A stretch of DNA of 64,000 bases from Ulota crispa (lineage: Eukaryota; Streptophyta; Bryopsida; Orthotrichales; Orthotrichaceae). Below are positions 59,036 through 64,000 of the stretch, piece by piece; position 1 is the first letter of the stretch; each line of letters starts with the position of its first letter. The notes beneath the pieces were generated by a model, which was given only the letters and a program-made list of their open reading frames with translations, was not told where the DNA came from and did not search any database. Location of the stretch: the NCBI GenBank assembly GCA_963920765.1, contig OY987244.1, positions 4,032,501-4,096,500 of the forward strand, given 5' to 3'. The translations under genes and the position numbers were made by a program.

Positions 59036-60313
59036 TGTTGAGGTTGGTAAGAATCGCTCCTTTTTGTTTGATAGTGTTGCTTGTACGTGAAATTGCGTGT
59101 GTACTTGTAAGCTTAGTAGCTGGTGAGAGAGCTCTGGTTGCGTGCTGAGGCCCTCGTGATGAACGCCGGGGCTAAGGTCTTCTAGCCTGTGAGAAATTTT
59201 GACAGTACCCGGTGGTTTCTGTTTGATTGTGACGGACGCGTGCTTTTTTTCTCCAACTCCGCCTTATTTTGGATTTAGGCGGGGTGATTACGCCGTCTGC
59301 TTATAACTTGGCCAAATCCGTTCATTGCTTCTTAATTTAGAGCTTCGGTGGCGGTCCTCGTTGCAGCGATTTCTACACTTAATGGTTTGCTCTGTTTTTG
59401 TAAGTCCGTTTCTTGTTGATAATTTCCGCTGAAACGAGCACGTAGAGACGAATTTCTTGCTTTAGGGAACAAGTAACTCGTCCGATTGGCTTTCGTAAGA
59501 GCATTTTGAGATATAATTCTGTCATTTTAGTGATCAGTGAAGCGATTTTACGTGATTTTTTCTTTTATCAATGGTTAGCAGCTTGAGAGATGCTCAATTT
59601 AAGTATACTTTTTTCATGATCTGTTGCCGACACGCCTCTGTGAAATTTGCTTCGGTGTCGGTGTTTCGAGTAGGGTTTCGTTATAGCACTTTCATAGGCT
59701 TACCAATTAAGAAACAGTGATGTGCGGTTGGTTTAGCATTTACTTCCTCTCTTTTTTTGTATGTAAATTACTCACTACGACGTGCATGCAATAACCGCAG
59801 GGTTCGAGGTCTTGTTAACACCAGCTTTTAAAGGCAAATGTGCGGAGTGTGAGATTCCGAGGTCTCCGAATCGGCACAGTATTGAGCTTTTAGAGACAGG
59901 CAACCGTGATTCAAATTGCAAGGTATTTCTTCTCATAGAGACGTGCAAGTGCATAGTTTGCAAGAGAAAACGAATCTCAGCTCGAATCGTTTTGTGATTT
60001 TCGTAGCTTTATTGAAGTTAAATCTTCAATCTCATTGCCTTTCAAAACCAAGCACTATATTCTTCCTTTCCAACTCCAAGAGAAGCTTTGCAAGCAAATG
60101 AACAAAATTAATGAAGTTGTTCGTTGGTTTGAGCTTGATGACTGACAGCCACATTGTAATTGGGAGAAACTGTAGGCCACGTTTCTAAGGAGCCAAAGCT
60201 GAATTGGAGAGCTACCTTTTGAATGCCAGCTGGTGCAGTTTACTTTCTTTCGTTATGTAGTAATCGACTTGAGCGTGAGAATTCTGGCTTCTGTTTCTTC
60301 ATAATCCCGAAGA
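59036..60313 (+). promoter_or_regulatory. Leader/promoter region of the SLT gene
   Basis: This is single-copy-looking sequence of mid GC content between the duplicated leader and the ATG at 60314. A possible leader acceptor TGGTGCAG lies near 60239. No convincing TATA element was identified. Short frames at 59782-59997 and 59916-60101 have no recognised similarity. Confidence 0.4.
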
Positions 60314-63300
60314 ATGGCGCCGAGCATGAAGTTCTGGGATGATTGGGCGGACGTGGAGGACATGGAGGCGATGTGGAACCATCCAGAGGTGCGCAAAGAG
60401 TGGCTCCGTGCAGGTGAAGAGCGTGGCATGAAGGTTCATATGTCAAGGAACTTCGATGGGAAGCCGTATGTTACCCACACTGAAATGAAGGTCAGCAACT
60501 GAAATTACTTTCCTTTGTCTTTTCAAAATTGTTGCAGAAGTTACAAAGGATCTAGCGTTTTCTATTACCTTTTCAAAATTGTAAGCGGAGAAACTTGAAT
60601 ATCTAAACCCGGCTTAGTTCAGTGACATTTTAAAGTACTGCTGCTGTAAACTTTCAGGGCATGGCAGAGATAATCACCTCCCGGTATTTCAAGCGACTGG
60701 ATGTGGTAAGTTCACAGAGAATTCAAACTTGCTCATTGGAAAGGGGGATATTCTGAGCTCCGTGCAAAATAGTTTTCACTTAAGTTAGGGGATATTTTTT
60801 GCGTCACTTTAAGCGTTTGAATACATGTAAGAGTGTGACCTTGGGGAGATCAGCATAAGAGAGCCAATTTTTTGTACTCCCTCTGTTCCTCTAAAAAGCT
60901 CCAAATCAGACACATTTCTTGTACCACTAAACCGCTCCCTTTTGCTGATTTCAAACGCTTAGAAAGCGTTTGCCATGTTCAATGATCTCATGGGGGCAAT
61001 TTAAGCAATTAGAGAGCATTCCTCCCTTAGCAAGCTTTGCCTTGCCCATATGAGGTACCATTGTTGCTAGTAATCTTTAAATCATCAATAACGAGGAGCT
61101 GGCAGCATGCACAAAATATGGTACTTTTTGCATGGAATTTGGGTGCCCAATCTGCAACATCAAAGCTGGAAATTTTGCATACGTTTGGTAGATGGTATAT
61201 TGATTCTAGAATGCATGTGTCACTAGCACAAAGACTACAAAAACACAGTTAATCCTTTGCAAGGAAGCTTTTTGGAGGTTTTTAGAGGGACAGAGGGAGT
61301 AATATGTATGAATTTCTTATTGTATTTTCTACCTTTTTCATGCTTTAGAGTGTGTTTATGAAATCTCATGGGTACTGTTGGTGGGGGTACCAGGGAATGA
61401 TTTGTGCAATTGCTGAAATTGAGAGCTCACGGCAACCTCTCGCTTACCGCTATGAGCCAAAGTTGAATGAAGCTAGTACTGGGCTTATGCAGACGCTTCA
61501 GTCGACAGCCGAGTGGCTGGCCACGTAAGCCCATTTTCTTCTTTTGATTATTGGACATTTTAGTGCAAATCAGGCAAGTAGGCTCAATACCTCAGTAAAG
61601 CTCTGCCTTCTCTTACAATTACTTGTTGACATTTTTTGAGAATGTTTGTTCTGGTTTTGCTGTTTTGACGTCATAATGTGGGTATTCTGAAACTCTTTCT
61701 CTTAAAATTTCTCTGCTGGTGAATTGCAGTGACATGGGCTATCGTGCATACGCAATTGAGAGCGTGTCTGCTTTGTTGTATCGACCTTTTGTAAGCGTGT
61801 ACTTTGGAGCTGCGTACTTGAAATGGCTGTCAACTTACGATGGCAAGTGGGTCCCAGTTTCCGGTGCTTAGATTTCAGGAGATTTTGAAATTGAAATTTT
61901 AAGCAAAAGTCTCTTTTAGCATATGTATATATATTTGTATATGGTTATCATGAAGAACCTACGAATCATGTTTGGATTTACTACGCTGACAATAAGTGAC
62001 TTGTTAGTATTTGTTTGGAGAGTGTACTTTTTAAACTACACCATCCCCTGCGGATTTGCTCTGGAAGTAGAAAGTGTTCCGCTTCCATATCTCTAAGAGT
62101 TGAAATCGTTTTGTTTAGGAAAACTCTGAAGTAAGTAACAAAGTGTGTTAAATAGGAAGAAGATATCTTACCTTTAAATTATCAATCGAGATACGTTTTG
62201 GATATTACTAATATGAACTATATAGTTCCCAAATTGGACTTTCTGTTCTAAGATTTGTAATAGTAACTCCCTTAAATTAAAAAAAAATCACAAAAATAAA
62301 AATAAGGCACTTGCCGATTGATGTCTTTCGTGACTGTTGTAGGAAGAGAAACGAGGAGTTCATGGTCCGTGGGTACAACGGAGGGCCTCAAGCTGCAACC
62401 CAGAGTACCACACTGGCGTACTGGAACAAATACTTGCTAGCAAAGCAAAGCTTCCCAAATATCAGGTGAAAGAAAAAAACTCTTTGGAAACCTTATACGT
62501 TCAGTCACTTGTCCTTACTGATTAGAAGGATGTACATAGTATGAACATGAGAGTCTAGGGTCAAGAAGACCTATAATCAATTCCTTAAAAAAATTCAACT
62601 ATGCTGGATGTAGATACCTTACAAATTGTGAAAGCATTATGAAACGCAGTAGGTTAATGATTTTTCTTCACTTGTTTAGAGAGTACTTCATGAAATTTCG
62701 TGGATTTTTTGGACTGATTTTAAAATGGGTTTTGTGGTGTGTTTTTTTTCTTTTCCTGCAGTGAAACACCAATCATTTTTGTGACACCTGTTGCTGCTCC
62801 TGCTCCTGCTCGACCCCCGAGCCCGGTCATTGCTCCTCCTCTGGCTCCAAAGCTTTCTTCCAGCACGGCCATCCCTCCTCCTCCACCTCCCTTGTCTACC
62901 AAAGCTTCCAAGCACCACTTTGCCAGACATAGTAGAGTCGAGATTCCTGCTGCTGTTGGAGAACCGAAGAGCAGAGATCCAACCTCCAGCAGTATTCAGG
63001 CAGCCCTTGGGGAACTCAGAAACATGAAGCTCTCACCCAGGACTGTCGTGGAGGAAAAGCCAAAACCTTCTAGTGTGAAAGGAGCTCAACCGAACAGCAG
63101 TAAACCGAAATCCAGCTCCTCGGGAAACGCTCCAAGTACGCTTTGAATTCGGTGTTTTTGCATGTTCATTTTTTTTAATTTTTTTTGGTTTGAAATTTTG
63201 GTATAGCACTAGTAGCTGGTTTAATAGTCCTGATGCAGCGGCTCTAATTAACATCACCAGATCTATTTTGTTTTTTTGTGGGCCAGTGAAGGAGTGGACT

Positions 63301-64000
63301 TACTGGGATGAGAAAGTTTCCCCTACGGATTTGGATGAGATGTGGCGGCATCCGCAAGTGAAAAAGGAATGGATTTCATCCAATGAGGTGAAGGGTCACG
63401 TGAGGTTTGCTCGTGATTCAGAGAAAAGGCCTTACTTGACCACGACGGAGCTAAAGGTGTGTGACCAGATTCTTTATTTCAGCTTTTTCTGGATAATTTT
63501 CGTTGGACATTTTAAGTTATTTTTCCCTTCCTTACACGTGTTATGGAAGATCTCTGCAGGAATCTCGAATAGTATATGTTTTGTGTACAGATATTTAATC
63601 TCCCTTGAATTTGCTCAAGTTCAAGGTACTTTGTTTTCTGTTTATTTAGTAGATTGTGATTTTTCTTTTTGTTGGGGTTTATGTTTGTGGATGCAGGCAG
63701 TTGCGGAGATAATCGTCTCCAGATACTTTGCAGAACGAGTGTCGCCAGTATGTATCTGTATCTGAGTCTCTTCATGCAATACCACAATCTGGACAAAAAA
63801 TTAGTTGCAAAGTGCTTGAAAAGCTCGCTAATGTTGATGGGCGGTGGCGTTGCTCACCTCTATTTTTTGTTTTTTGTTTTTTTGTTCATTTGAGAGCAGA
63901 TGATGGTGCGGACAATTGCGGAGATAAGCAGCAAAAGGCTCTTGCATGGAGCTGATGGAATCTCAGGGTTAATGCAAACTGCTTACCCAACTGCTGCCTG
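60314..64000 (+). CDS. Tandem SLT/lysozyme-fold transglycosylase-like protein (9 exons seen, 3' end cut)
   Basis: Exons as read: 60314-60490, 60658-60705, 61394-61524, 61730-61846, 62343-62465, 62762-63135, 63287-63456, 63697-63747 and 63900-64000 (partial). All are GT-AG with consistent phases. Module 1 (about residues 1-198) has an N-terminal helix pair with DVEDMEAMWNHPEVRKEW, then AIAEIESSRQP with Glu85 where SLT enzymes have the catalytic Glu, then GLMQ at 105-108 and RGYNGGP, a typical lytic-transglycosylase C-terminal motif. A Pro/Ser-rich linker (about 199-323) follows. Module 2 repeats the plan: DLDEMWRHPQVKKEW, AEIIVSRYFAERVSP, TIAEISS and GLMQ, with Ser407 at the Glu position. The fold cleaves peptidoglycan glycan strands in bacteria; the plant substrate is unknown. 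No transit or signal peptide is visible in MAPSMKFWDDWADVEDM. The start has an in-frame ATG just after a plausible leader. The specific plant gene name was not recognised. Confidence 0.85.
60877..61299 (+). mobile_element. Stowaway-type miniature element in intron 2 of the SLT gene
   Basis: It is TA-flanked, with ends CTCCCTCTGTTCCTCTAAAA and TTTAGAGGGACAGAGGGAG. The 423-bp body is the same as that of the DCC1 intron copy (24356-24749), with a small extra segment that contains a short hairpin (AAACGCTTAGAAAGCGTTT). Confidence 0.88.

Overview
The window is nuclear DNA of a land plant with an AT-rich, repeat-laden, gene-poor genome. The evidence is three genes of clearly plant/eukaryotic type with GT-AG introns, Stowaway- and CACTA-type miniature elements, and tens of kilobases of non-coding repeats between genes. 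The gene spacing and the tandem transglycosylase-fold protein would suit a seed-free plant (fern, lycophyte or bryophyte), but the sequence alone does not decide this.

Genes. (1) 20762-24998 (+): a four-exon DCC1 gene, encoding the sister-chromatid-cohesion subunit of the CTF18 clamp loader (385 codons). It is complete, and a Mutator-type miniature element and a Stowaway element lie in its introns. (2) 34564-35073 (-): an intronless coding region for a 169-residue A20/AN1 zinc-finger stress-associated protein, with a probable 5'UTR intron. (3) 60314 to the window end (+): at least nine exons encoding a protein with two tandem SLT/lysozyme-fold modules joined by a Pro/Ser-rich linker. Module 1 keeps the catalytic Glu of lytic transglycosylases. 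Module 2 has Ser at that position. The gene is cut by the window edge. Each of the three genes has a tandemly duplicated segment just upstream.

Repeats. Nearly everything else is non-autonomous DNA transposons without any recognisable transposase, plus tandem arrays. The main groups are: (a) elements bounded by TTAA with CCCCTAAAGG-like ends, in size classes near 930, 720, 230 and 95 bp, often joined end to end through a single shared TTAA; (b) TA-flanked elements beginning AGGTA, including one nested in another; (c) a roughly 300-bp TA-flanked family beginning CACTRAATA; (d) an 880-bp almost perfect palindrome at 6737-7616; (e) Stowaway, CACTA, Tourist-like and Mutator-like miniature elements, several with readable target-site duplications; (f) satellites and minisatellites: a 19-bp unit x22, 18-bp x9, about 355-bp x5, 17-bp x4, and a G-rich array.

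Layout: 1-19000 repeats; 19021-20700 tandem upstream array of DCC1; 20762-24998 DCC1; 25000-34500 repeats; 34564 to about 37300 the A20/AN1 gene with its leader and promoter region; 37338-58100 repeats and satellites; 58123-60313 upstream region of the SLT gene; 60314-64000 SLT gene. No rRNA, tRNA, CRISPR or organelle-derived segment was recognised. All element boundaries were read by eye from the sequence; no alignment software was used.
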